From DATEVL01 sp964448245 (lineage in GTDB: Bacteria > Chloroflexota > Anaerolineae > Anaerolineales > E44-bin32), in contig CAYUWF010000056.1 of the NCBI GenBank assembly GCA_964448245.1, positions 1 through 14,971 on the forward strand: DNA of 14,971 bases, given 5' to 3'. Under the pieces are notes generated by a model that saw only the letters and a program-made list of their open reading frames with translations, was not told where the DNA came from and ran no database searches. Shown here in pieces: positions 6,650-13,697 of the stretch; position 1 is the stretch's first letter, and each line of letters begins with the position of its first letter. A program made the translations under genes and the position numbers.

Positions 6650-8407
6650 CTAATCCGGGCGCGATGGGTCAGAGTCGACCGTGAGCGGCACGGTGAGCCG
6701 CACCTTCGTGCCGCGGCCCTCGGCCGAGTCCACGGAGAGCATTCCGCCCAGCAGCTCGGTCCGCTCGCGCATACTGACCATCCCCAGGCTCCCGCGCTGC
6801 GCGTACGAGGCGTCGACCGCGCCGACGTTGAAGCCGACGCCGTCATCCTCGACTTCCATCACCAACGCGCCGCCTTCCCGCCGCATGCGCACCCAGATGT
6901 GTTCGGCCTCGGCGTGTTTGCGGGCGTTGTTGACGGCCTCCTCGGCGACGAAGAAGACCAGTCCCTGGCGGCCCGTTTCCAGGCCGTCGACGGCATCGCC
7001 CTCGATCTCCAGCACGATCTCGTGCCCGGTCAGGTTGCCGGTCTTGTCGACCAACTGTTGCAGCGCGCTCACCAGCCCCTGCGACTCCAGGATCAACGGC
7101 CGCAGGGTGAAGAGCATGTGCCGCACCTCGCGCGTCGTCCGGCGGGCGAGATCCTCGGCGCGGCCTATCTCCACTTCGGCGGCGCCGACATCGCGGGCCA
7201 GCAGCCTTCGGGCGAAGCTGGCCCGCATGGCGATCGTCGCCAGCGACTGCGTTGGACCGTCGTGCAGATCGCGCGCCAGCCGCCGTCGGGCCTCCTCCTG
7301 CAGCTCCTGGATGCGATCACGTTCACTGCTCAGGTCCTGGAAGCGACGCGCGTTGTGCAGGGCGACCATCGTCTGTTCGGCCAGGCCGCCCAGCAGCGCG
7401 GCCTGCGAATCACCGAAGACGCCCGGCGCTGGGTGGCCGAAGAGCATGACCCCGACGGTCTCGCCGGCGTGGACCAGCGGGGCAGCCAGCAGCGAGCGAC
7501 AGCCATGCAGCCCTGCCAGGCGCGCTAATTCATGATCGGCGCCGACCCCCCGCCAACGGATCGGGGCACCGCCGGCGATCGACTCGCCGATCAGTCCGGC
7601 GTCGACCCGGAAATCGAGCCGCCAGTCGCCGGCCGGCAGCCCCCGCCCGGACACGATGCGCGCCCGGTCGCCGGCGAGCAGCAACAACATGCCAACCAGC
7701 AGATCAGGCCTGTCGTCCGGATCGACCAACGCATCGGAAGCGATCTCGAGGGCCAGGTCGAGGACCCGTTCGTGGTCGAGCGTGACGTTCAACTGGCCGG
7801 CGGCCTGGAAGAAACGAGCGAGCTGCTGGCGTTCTCGCCGACGCGCTTCGCGCAGCTCGACCCCCTGCTCGTTTCCGGCTTCGATGGCCTGGAGGCGAAC
7901 CTGCGCCGCCGGCCAGAGCAGGGCCGCACCGCAGAGCAGGACGGCCCCGGCCAGCGCCAGCGCACCAGCCACGGCCCGGGGCCCGGCCGGATCGAGCCCG
8001 GCGACGACGATCGCCCCCGCGGCAGCGGTCAGCGCCCCTGTCGCCAGCGCGCCGCGCTGTCCGTCGAGGAGAGCCACCCCGATGGCGCCGATCAGCACCG
8101 TCCACCACAAGGGGCTGACGACGCCGCCGGACAGCGCTAGGGCGCAAATGGCCAGCGCCGAGTCGACGGCGGCGGCGACATACACCACCCGCCGCGAGTT
8201 CGCCCCGGCCACGCGGGCCAGGGTCATCGCCAGGGCGAAGCCGGTCCAGCCGAGGCTGAGGATGATCAGCGGCTGCGACAGCCTCCCCGCCAGCCCGGCG
8301 ACGAGCGGCAGCGCGCCCAGCCATAGCCAGCGCTGGCTGATGGCGATCCAGCCGAGCGGAGTGAGGGGAGGCCAGCTGCGGGGGGACTCCATAGTCGGAC
8401 CCATCAT
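6650..8407 (-). CDS. NarL-type sensor histidine kinase with GAF domain
   Basis: A 585-residue membrane sensor kinase. About five to six hydrophobic helices lie in residues 25-170, then a short coiled region (about 175-205). A GAF-like domain follows at about 205-352 (FFQAAGQLNVTLDHERVLDLA; PLVHAGETVGVMLFGHP). A HisKA_3 dimerisation helix has the phosphoacceptor His382 in RRRLARDLHDGPTQSLA. An HATPase domain shows the N box VNNARKH (492-498), G1 box DDGVGF (521-526) and G2 box SLGMVSMRER (540-549). It should autophosphorylate His382 and pass the phosphate to a NarL/LuxR-type response regulator, none of which is in the window. M1 (8407), M2 (8404) and M6 (8392) are all possible starts and none has a good ribosome-binding site. 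It lies 31 bp after the peptidase gene on the same strand, so cotranscription is plausible. The signal sensed is unknown. Confidence 0.93.
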   Translation of the reverse strand: MMGPTMESPRSWPPLTPLGWIAISQRWLWLGALPLVAGLAGRLSQPLIILSLGWTGFALAMTLARVAGANSRRVVYVAAAVDSALAICALALSGGVVSPLWWTVLIGAIGVALLDGQRGALATGALTAAAGAIVVAGLDPAGPRAVAGALALAGAVLLCGAALLWPAAQVRLQAIEAGNEQGVELREARRRERQQLARFFQAAGQLNVTLDHERVLDLALEIASDALVDPDDRPDLLVGMLLLLAGDRARIVSGRGLPAGDWRLDFRVDAGLIGESIAGGAPIRWRGVGADHELARLAGLHGCRSLLAAPLVHAGETVGVMLFGHPAPGVFGDSQAALLGGLAEQTMVALHNARRFQDLSSERDRIQELQEEARRRLARDLHDGPTQSLATIAMRASFARRLLARDVGAAEVEIGRAEDLARRTTREVRHMLFTLRPLILESQGLVSALQQLVDKTGNLTGHEIVLEIEGDAVDGLETGRQGLVFFVAEEAVNNARKHAEAEHIWVRMRREGGALVMEVEDDGVGFNVGAVDASYAQRGSLGMVSMRERTELLGGMLSVDSAEGRGTKVRLTVPLTVDSDPSRPD

Positions 8408-8438
8408 GCCACGGCGGCGGGAGGCAAGCCGCCTCAGG

Positions 8439-10310
8439 TCAGCTGAAGCCGGGGAACTGAGTCAGGACGGCCTCGATGGTGGCGGCCTCCGGCCCGAGCA
8501 GCCAGAGCGTCTCGCGTCCGGCGCGGTACAGACACGACCGCTGCGCGTTCGCTTCCCAACACTCACCCCGAGCGGCGTCGACCTGATTGCCGCCGTAGCG
8601 CTCGTGCAAGTAGTCGGCCAACGCGCCGCTGAAGGTCGTGGCGTCGGCCATCGTCTCCCAAGACCAACGCACCGCCATCACCGTCTGGTCGGTGTCGTCG
8701 TTGTAGTAGACCGAGTAGCGGTCCCCGCCCCATCCAGCGGCCGCCTTCTCGGCCACCGCATCCTCCAGCTGGGCATCGAGATCGGCGCCATACCCCAGCA
8801 TCAGGTAGGTCATCCACTCGCCGAGCGAGTTGCTGTCGAGCACTCGCCAGCCTTCGCCGAGGACAGACTCGAGGGGCGTCTCCGGCAGCTCCTCCGGCGA
8901 ATCCCCGGCGAAGTACTTCGAGGGGTGCAGGATCTGCTCGGTGCTCTCCGGCAGGTTGGTGTAGGCGGCATTGACCAGCGCCCACCGCCCGCGCGCATAC
9001 AGGGCGTTCACGAAGTTGAGGCCCTCCACGTAGGGGAACTGCGCGTCGCGCAGCACAAAGGGCGGCGGGAATTGCTCCGGCAGGGTCTGGGCCGGCGGCG
9101 TGTAATTCAGGATATCAGTGTAGTCCTGCGGGCTGGCGTACTCCTGCCACCACTGGATCATCACCCGCATGGCGTCCCCCTCAACCAGGGCGCGAATGGC
9201 CTGACAGCGCTGCTCGTCCCCGCTGCACAGCGGGTAGACGCCGAGCTGGTCGAGGGGGAGATGCTGATCGACCAGGGCGTGGCCGTACTCGTGGGAGAAG
9301 ATGAAGCGCTCGACCCCCGAGAACCCGGTGCCGATGACGTAGAGCTCGTCGTTCCACGGGAAATAGAACCCGCCGATATTGTCGGCCAGGCTGTTGAGGG
9401 CGTTGGTGTACAGATTGTAGGTGGGCTTGATCAGGCCGAGGGCGCTCAGCACGCGCGCCTCGTCGTCGAGGGCCGCCTGCGTTCCGCCGCCGGCTTCGAA
9501 GCTGGCTGCCAGCACCGGTCGCACCTTGGTCTTCGACAGCAGGAAACGCCGGATCACTGGCACGAGAGGCTCCAGGCCGCGAACGTCGGCGACTTCCTGC
9601 TGAATGACGTCCATCTCGGCCAGGACGGTCGGGTTGGGGACGGGCGGGCTCGGCGTGGGGCTGACGGTGGCCGTCGGCCGCGGTGTGCGGGTCGGGGTGA
9701 TCGTGGCGGTGTCCGTCGGAGTCCAGGTCGGGGGCAGGGTGAAGGCCGCCACCGTCGCCGCCCCGGAGAAGGCTTCCTGCTGGCGAGCCTGCCGGGAGCC
9801 GGTGAACAGGTAGGCCACCAGCGCCGCCGCGGTGCACAAGAGCCCCACCAACGCGAGAACGAAGATGACCGGCACGATTCCGCTCCCCTCTTTTTTCGAC
9901 GCCGCCGGTGCCGCCAGCGTCGGAGACGGAGGCGGGGGTACAGGGCGATCGAAGGGCCGGAGCCGGGCGGCCGCCTCGGGAAGCGGGCCGTCGGTGAAGG
10001 GAGGGATCGCCGGCGGCGCCTTGGCCGGCTCGCTGGGGAGGTCCGGCCACGTCGTCACCGTACCGGTGGCGCCGCTGAGCTTCGCCAGCCGCGATTGGGC
10101 CAGCGAGTGATCCGGTTGAATCCGCAGGACCTGGCGCAGGCACTCTATCTGGCGCTGCCGATCGCTGATGCACATGCTCATCAGCATCCAGCCGTCGACC
10201 GAATCGGGGCTGGTCTTCAGATAGCGCGCCAGAATCGGACGGGCTTCCTCGCGCCGCCCTACCCGAATGAGATCCGCCGCTTTGCGGATGGCGTCGTCAT
10301 CGCTCTGCAT
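8439..10310 (-). CDS. membrane-anchored putative zinc metallopeptidase with N-terminal TPR-like domain
   Basis: Numbering is from GTG 10316 (625 residues); ATG 10310, two residues later, is the preferred start. Residues 5-80 are paired helices like TPR repeats (AADLIRVGRREEARPILARYL). A Pro/Ala linker (about 90-140), one transmembrane helix (146-171) and a Pro/Thr linker (about 195-232) follow. The C-terminal 390 residues contain the peptidase signature SHEYGHALVDQ with HEYGH at 342-346 and a likely third zinc ligand Glu379 in VEGDA. This is the gluzincin pattern of two His in HExxH plus a downstream Glu. Topology should be TPR domain inside and peptidase outside. I do not recognise a named family; the peptidase call rests on HExxH plus EGD and is not proven catalytically. 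It is probably cotranscribed with the kinase downstream. Confidence 0.82.
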   Translation of the reverse strand: MQSDDDAIRKAADLIRVGRREEARPILARYLKTSPDSVDGWMLMSMCISDRQRQIECLRQVLRIQPDHSLAQSRLAKLSGATGTVTTWPDLPSEPAKAPPAIPPFTDGPLPEAAARLRPFDRPVPPPPSPTLAAPAASKKEGSGIVPVIFVLALVGLLCTAAALVAYLFTGSRQARQQEAFSGAATVAAFTLPPTWTPTDTATITPTRTPRPTATVSPTPSPPVPNPTVLAEMDVIQQEVADVRGLEPLVPVIRRFLLSKTKVRPVLAASFEAGGGTQAALDDEARVLSALGLIKPTYNLYTNALNSLADNIGGFYFPWNDELYVIGTGFSGVERFIFSHEYGHALVDQHLPLDQLGVYPLCSGDEQRCQAIRALVEGDAMRVMIQWWQEYASPQDYTDILNYTPPAQTLPEQFPPPFVLRDAQFPYVEGLNFVNALYARGRWALVNAAYTNLPESTEQILHPSKYFAGDSPEELPETPLESVLGEGWRVLDSNSLGEWMTYLMLGYGADLDAQLEDAVAEKAAAGWGGDRYSVYYNDDTDQTVMAVRWSWETMADATTFSGALADYLHERYGGNQVDAARGECWEANAQRSCLYRAGRETLWLLGPEAATIEAVLTQFPGFS

Positions 10311-10316
10311 GGCCAC

Positions 10317-10485
10317 TTCGGGGGGAGTCTAGCATCCATCGGGAAGGGCGACCACCCGACGGATGGTGCGGCGCGTCCGCCCGCCCGCCGAAGGCGCGGC
10401 GTGGGGGTCCGAACCTTGGGCAGACGGGAGGGGCGGGTTTGGAACCTGCCCCTTCTGAGCTATCTCCGGGTGCGGTCTGGCTTGC
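10317..10485. other. Intergenic region with two hairpins, no gene seen
   Basis: This gap separates the permease stop (10486) from the peptidase start. Hairpin 1: ATCCATCGGG (10334-10343) pairs with 10355-10364 around an 11-base loop, 9 of 10 pairs; the exception is an A/C mismatch on the + strand, or G-U as minus-strand RNA. Hairpin 2: AGGGGCGGGTT (10429-10439) pairs with 10443-10453 around loop TGG, with one G-T pair. The second lies 33 bp downstream of the permease stop and could end or protect that transcript. It has no U-run and looks like an interspersed repeat. No gene and no clear promoter were found. Confidence 0.6.
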
Positions 10486-11319
10486 TCAGGCCCGCGCCCG
10501 CCGATAGCGGCCGAAGACCAGGGCCAGGCAAAACACGGCGGTCGCCGTCAGCACGATGGCCGGGCCGGAAGCGATATCCGTGTAATACGAGAGGTAGACC
10601 CCGGCCACCGCCGACAGGACGCCGATGGCGGCGCCCACCAGCATCATCATCGGCAAGCGCCGGGTGAGCAGGGAGGCCGCCGCCGCCGGGGTGATCAGCA
10701 TTGCCAGCACCAACGCCACCCCGACGGCCTGAATCGACACGACAATCACCACCGCCAGCAGGATCAACATCAGATTCTGCAGGCGGTTCACCGGAAGGCG
10801 GAGCGTCATTGCCAGGAGCGGGTCGAAGGACAGGACGAGGAATTCCTTGTAGAAAGCGATGACCGCCAGCAGCGCCAGGAGGCCGAGGCCGGCGATCAGG
10901 ACGACGTCCTGCAGCGAGACGCCCAGCAGGTTGCCGAAGAGGATGTGGGTCAGATCTACGGCATAGCCGCGCCGGGCGGAGAGCATAGCAATGCCCAGGG
11001 CGAAACACCCGGCGAAGACCACGCCGATGGCGGTGTCTTCCTTGATCCTGGAGCGCCGGCTGATGGCGCCCACGGCCAAGGCCGCCACGACCCCCACGAT
11101 CAGCGCGCCGCTGACCAGCGGCCACCCCAGCAGGAAGGCCGCCACCACGCCGGGCAGGATGATATGCGCCAGGGCGTCGCCGAAGAAGGCCATCCCGCGC
11201 AGCACGACGTAGGCCCCCAGCACCGGGCAAACGACGCCGACGGTCAGGGCCGCCGCCAGCCCGCGCAACATGAACGGATAGGTGAAGGGTTCGCTGAGCC
11301 AGGCCAGCCACGCGCTCAA
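10486..11319 (-). CDS. metal ABC transporter permease (ZnuB/MntB/TroC family)
   Basis: A 277-residue polytopic inner-membrane protein with about eight to nine hydrophobic helices, the normal size for the ABC-3 permease family. Typical features are VVLRGMAFFGDALAHIILPGV near residue 40, RIKEDTAIGVVFAG (about 91-104), HILFGNLLGVS (about 124-134), FDPLLAMTLRLPV (about 165-177) and the helix ALVLAMLITPAAAASLL (about 204-220). It forms the channel for Mn, Zn or Fe uptake. The start codon is TTG (11319-11317), overlapping the ATPase stop TGA (11318-11316) as TTGA, so the two genes are translationally coupled. The metal cannot be decided from the permease. It is the last gene of the operon, followed by a hairpin at 10429-10453. 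Confidence 0.92.
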   Translation of the reverse strand: MSAWLAWLSEPFTYPFMLRGLAAALTVGVVCPVLGAYVVLRGMAFFGDALAHIILPGVVAAFLLGWPLVSGALIVGVVAALAVGAISRRSRIKEDTAIGVVFAGCFALGIAMLSARRGYAVDLTHILFGNLLGVSLQDVVLIAGLGLLALLAVIAFYKEFLVLSFDPLLAMTLRLPVNRLQNLMLILLAVVIVVSIQAVGVALVLAMLITPAAAASLLTRRLPMMMLVGAAIGVLSAVAGVYLSYYTDIASGPAIVLTATAVFCLALVFGRYRRARA

Positions 11320-12134
11320 GCTTCGGCCTCGTCCCCTTCGCAGCAGGTATCGGTGACGACCAGCAGCCCGCCCTCGGGCAACAGGTGGACATGCCCGCCG
11401 TAGGCCTGGACAAGATTGTCGCGGGTCAACACCTGCGCCGGCGGGCCGAAGGCTACCAGCCGGCGATTGAGGAGCATGACGGAGTCGAAACGTTCCGCCG
11501 CCAGATTCAGGTCGTGGGTCGCCACCAGCTCGGTGACCCCCGCCGCGCGCAGTCCATCCAGGACGGCGAAGAGCGATTCCTGGCTGGGGAAATCGAGGCC
11601 GGTGAACGGCTCATCGAGCAGGATCAGCTCGGCCTCCTGGGCCAGGGCCTGCGCCAGAAAGACCCGCTGCTGCTGCCCCCCGGAGAGTTCACCGATCGGG
11701 CGTCCGGACTGGTCGGCCAGGCCCACCTGATCGAGCGCCGATCGCACGATGTCCCAGTCGCGGCGGCTCGGCCAGCGCAGCAGTCCGATCTCCCGGATGC
11801 GGCCCATCATGACGACTTCCGAGGCCGAGGCCGGAAAGGCCCAGTCGATCCGGCTGCGCTGCGGGACGTAGGCGATGCACGTGTCGCCGCCCGGCCCGTG
11901 GCCGAAGATTCGCACCGTCCCGCCGTTCGGCCGTTGCGCGCCCGCCAGGACGTTGAAGAGAGTCGTCTTGCCGGCGCCGTTCGGGCCGACGACGGCCAGC
12001 CGCTGGCCGGCCGGAAGGCGGAACGAGACGTCGCGCAGCGCCACCGTCCCGTTGAAGTGGACCGACAACTGGTCGACGGACAGCGACGGCGCGTGCGGGT
12101 CGTGATCGGGTGGGCGGACGGAACTCTGGGGCAT
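11316..12134 (-). CDS. metal ABC transporter ATP-binding protein (ZnuC/MntA family)
   Basis: A 272-residue ATPase if started at ATG 12134. Landmarks: Walker A GPNGAGKTT (50-58), Q-loop YVPQRSRIDWAFP (89-101), which is typical of metal-uptake ATPases, signature LSGGQQQR (150-157), Walker B LILLDEP (170-176), D-loop, and the switch His207 in ATHDLN. The C-terminus ends in CCEGDEAEA, a Cys pair with acidic residues. Only 19 bases separate ATG 12134 from the first gap and they carry no ribosome-binding site, so the true start could lie in the gap. The core domain begins at about residue 18 (LSVDQLSVHFNG). An apparent continuous reading frame through the N-run into the binding-protein gene is an artefact of the 100-N placeholder. 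Powers the permease encoded next. Confidence 0.92.
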   Translation of the reverse strand: MPQSSVRPPDHDPHAPSLSVDQLSVHFNGTVALRDVSFRLPAGQRLAVVGPNGAGKTTLFNVLAGAQRPNGGTVRIFGHGPGGDTCIAYVPQRSRIDWAFPASASEVVMMGRIREIGLLRWPSRRDWDIVRSALDQVGLADQSGRPIGELSGGQQQRVFLAQALAQEAELILLDEPFTGLDFPSQESLFAVLDGLRAAGVTELVATHDLNLAAERFDSVMLLNRRLVAFGPPAQVLTRDNLVQAYGGHVHLLPEGGLLVVTDTCCEGDEAEA

Positions 12135-12153
12135 CGGAGGCGCCGGTCGGCGC

Positions 12154-12253
12154 NNNNNNNNNNNNNNNNNNNNNNNNNNNNNNNNNNNNNNNNNNNNNNN
12201 NNNNNNNNNNNNNNNNNNNNNNNNNNNNNNNNNNNNNNNNNNNNNNNNNNNNN
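12154..12253. other. Assembly gap (100 N) inside the metal-transport operon
   Basis: Exactly 100 N, the conventional placeholder for unknown length. The missing DNA should hold the last ~180 codons of the binding-protein gene, judged from a typical family length of about 300 residues and 124 seen, and perhaps the first codons of the ATPase gene. True missing length is therefore probably several hundred bases. Confidence 0.95.
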
Positions 12254-12626
12254 CCGATACCCGGATCAGGTCGCCCAGGAAGGCTTCCAACCCGAAGCCG
12301 TTGATAACGACCAGGTCGGCCTCGGCCAGGGCTTGCGCGTCCTTGGGGTTTGGCTCGAAGGCATGGGGGTCGACGGCGATCGGAACGAGCGAGTGGAGCT
12401 CGATGTCGCCTCCGCCGATCCGGCCGACGACGTCCGCCAGGATCGAGGTCGAGGCGACGACGCGCAGCTTCTCGCCGGACGAGAGCGGAACGGGTTGGAG
12501 GTCGTCGAGCGCAGTCAGGTAGGGTTCGACGGGCGCCCCATCGGGCGCGGCCGGCGGCGAGCAGGCGCCGGTCACCAGGGTGATCGCAAGAAGTGCGGCG
12601 CCGAGGACGGCGGGGCCCCGTTTCAT
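12254..12626 (-). CDS. metal ABC transporter substrate-binding lipoprotein (ZnuA/TroA cluster), C-terminus lost in gap
   Basis: The first 124 residues are visible. An N-terminal lipoprotein signal peptide (MKRGPAVLGAALLAITLVTG) leads to Cys22 in VTGACS, the predicted lipidation site. A short linker follows, then the cluster A-I binding-protein fold: LRVVASTSILADVVGRIGG (55-73) and the signature VDPHAFEPNPKD (85-96). His88 is the expected first metal ligand, and DLVVINGFGLEAFL follows. The rest, including the other ligands that separate Zn from Mn binders, is in the N gap. ATG 12626 overlaps the TGA of the upstream MtfA-like gene (12625-12623) as ATGA, and AAGG lies about 9 bases upstream. The protein sits on the outer face of the membrane and delivers metal to the permease. 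Confidence 0.9.
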
Positions 12627-13441
12627 CTCGGGTTACCTTTTCCTTCCGCAGAGGGCGGCGGGGCCGCCAGGTAATGAGCCCAGGCCGCCGGATCCAGGTG
12701 GTAGAACCCCCGCAGCAACCGGTAGAGATCCGGATGAGCGGCTTGAAACGCCAGCGGCGATTCGAGGAAGGTCTCGGTGGCCACGGCGAAGAACTCGGAC
12801 GGGTCTTCGGCGGCGTACGGATCGAGGACCGTCTTCCGACGGCGGTGCGTGGCCCTCACCAGCGAGTCGAAGGCGGCGCCGAAGGCTTCCGCCCAGGCGT
12901 TCACCGTCTCCCCGTCGGGCAGGAGCGGCATCCCATCCGCCTCGCCCGTCTGGTCGTCCAGCGCATGGGCCACCTCGTGAAAGACAACGTTCTGGCCGTC
13001 GTCCACGTGGTCCGAGTCGTAGGCCACGTCCTCCCAGGACAGGAGTAGGACGCCGTGCGACCAGGCCTCGCCGTGGCGCGCCTCGCTCTCTTCGACTTCG
13101 ACGCCTTCCGCGGTGTGCGATCGTTCGCGGGCGCGATAGACCCCCGGGTATACGATCGCCGTGTGCAGCTTCGGCAGTTCCGAGAGGGGACGATGGAGCA
13201 GCAGAACGCAGGCCTGAGCGGCGATTATGACTCGCATCCCCGGGTCGACCTCGTCCAGGCCCGCGCCGGCCTCGAACGACAACTCACCCAGCAGCACCTG
13301 GAGCATGCCGCGCACTTCCGCCTGCTCGGCCGCCGGCAGGCAGCGGTAGTAGGCGACCCGCTGCTCGAGAACGGCCGTTGAGGAGGAGGGCAGCGCAGTT
13401 CGTTTGCGTCGAGCGCGGCTCCAGCCGGTTCGGTTCAACAT
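12623..13441 (-). CDS. mtfA: MtfA-like zinc-dependent peptidase (M90 family)
   Basis: A 272-residue protein of the family of Mlc titration factor A, a cytoplasmic zinc peptidase known in enterobacteria to bind the glucose-PTS repressor Mlc. Visible features are the zinc-binding HEVAH (155-159) in NVVFHEVAHALDDQTG, and the family region YAAEDPSEFFAVATETFLE (209-227). There Glu216 is the likely third zinc ligand and Tyr209 the likely catalytic tyrosine by position. Upstream family motifs are HTAIVYPGVY (93-102) and GVLLLSWEDVAYD (130-142). The N-terminal 15 residues are basic and variable. ATG 13441 has a GAGAG 5 bases upstream. The gene ends in an ATGA overlap with the metal-binding lipoprotein gene, so it heads the metal-uptake operon. 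Its role here is probably not Mlc binding; that is inference. Family confidence is high. Confidence 0.9.
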   Translation of the reverse strand: MLNRTGWSRARRKRTALPSSSTAVLEQRVAYYRCLPAAEQAEVRGMLQVLLGELSFEAGAGLDEVDPGMRVIIAAQACVLLLHRPLSELPKLHTAIVYPGVYRARERSHTAEGVEVEESEARHGEAWSHGVLLLSWEDVAYDSDHVDDGQNVVFHEVAHALDDQTGEADGMPLLPDGETVNAWAEAFGAAFDSLVRATHRRRKTVLDPYAAEDPSEFFAVATETFLESPLAFQAAHPDLYRLLRGFYHLDPAAWAHYLAAPPPSAEGKGNPR

Positions 13442-13569
13442 CGAGACTCTCGGGGGCAGAGGTCAGGGCTGCGGTGTGGCGATGTAATCCGATGTAGTCC
13501 CAGGCTTTAGCCTGGGTCCTACTGGCCCGGCCTAAAGGCCGGGACTACATCCTGGGTCCTATCCGCCCG
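13442..13569. repeat. Intergenic palindromic repeat forming two hairpins on an outer stem
   Basis: Between the MtfA-like start and the second gap. GATGTAATCC (13481-13490) is followed directly by the near copy GATGTAGTCC (13491-13500). The latter pairs with GGACTACATC (13542-13551) as a perfect 10-bp outer stem. Inside are CCCAGGC-TTTA-GCCTGGG (13499-13516) and CCCGGCC-TAAA-GGCCGGG (13526-13543), both perfect 7-bp stems with 4-base loops. Outer stem and hairpins overlap by two bases at each end, so they partly compete. The element consists of two inverted copies of one ~23-bp palindrome. A short palindrome CGAGACTCTCG (13442-13452) lies at the peptidase start. No clear promoter or metal-regulator box was found, though part of the region is in the gap. 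Confidence 0.8.
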
Positions 13570-13669
13570 NNNNNNNNNNNNNNNNNNNNNNNNNNNNNNN
13601 NNNNNNNNNNNNNNNNNNNNNNNNNNNNNNNNNNNNNNNNNNNNNNNNNNNNNNNNNNNNNNNNNNNNN
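13570..13669. other. Assembly gap (100 N) flanked by a direct repeat
   Basis: A 100-N placeholder of unknown true length. The 14 bases before it (13556-13569) and after it (13670-13683) are identical, GTCCTATCCGCCCG. The assembler probably stopped in a repeat: the true sequence may be a short overlap or further repeat copies. The gap separates the MtfA-like operon from the DUF389-like gene, so whether they form one transcript cannot be told. Confidence 0.95.
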
Positions 13670-13697
13670 GTCCTATCCGCCCGCGAGGCCGTAGATC

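Noticed and set aside
7656..10667. A 1003-codon open frame on the + strand
   Set aside because: It runs antisense across the peptidase gene and the N-terminal half of the kinase gene, both well supported by motifs. Its translation is Arg/Ala/Pro-rich without domains. Long antisense frames are expected in DNA with this GC content.
11316..12626. A single 436-residue binding-protein/ATPase fusion
   Set aside because: It exists only because the 100-N placeholder is a number that keeps frame; the two halves are standard separate subunits.
13467..13500. Possible remnant of another SH3-type gene end on the minus strand (reads DYIATPQP then stop)
   Set aside because: It resembles the RYIATLTP tail of the nearby DUF389/SH3 protein, but only about eight codons match and the upstream part is repeat sequence and gap, so chance cannot be excluded.
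13442..13500. Zur, Mur or Fur-type operator before the MtfA/metal operon
   Set aside because: No AT-rich inverted repeat like those boxes was found; the palindrome CGAGACTCTCG is short and GC-rich, and part of the upstream region is missing in the gap.
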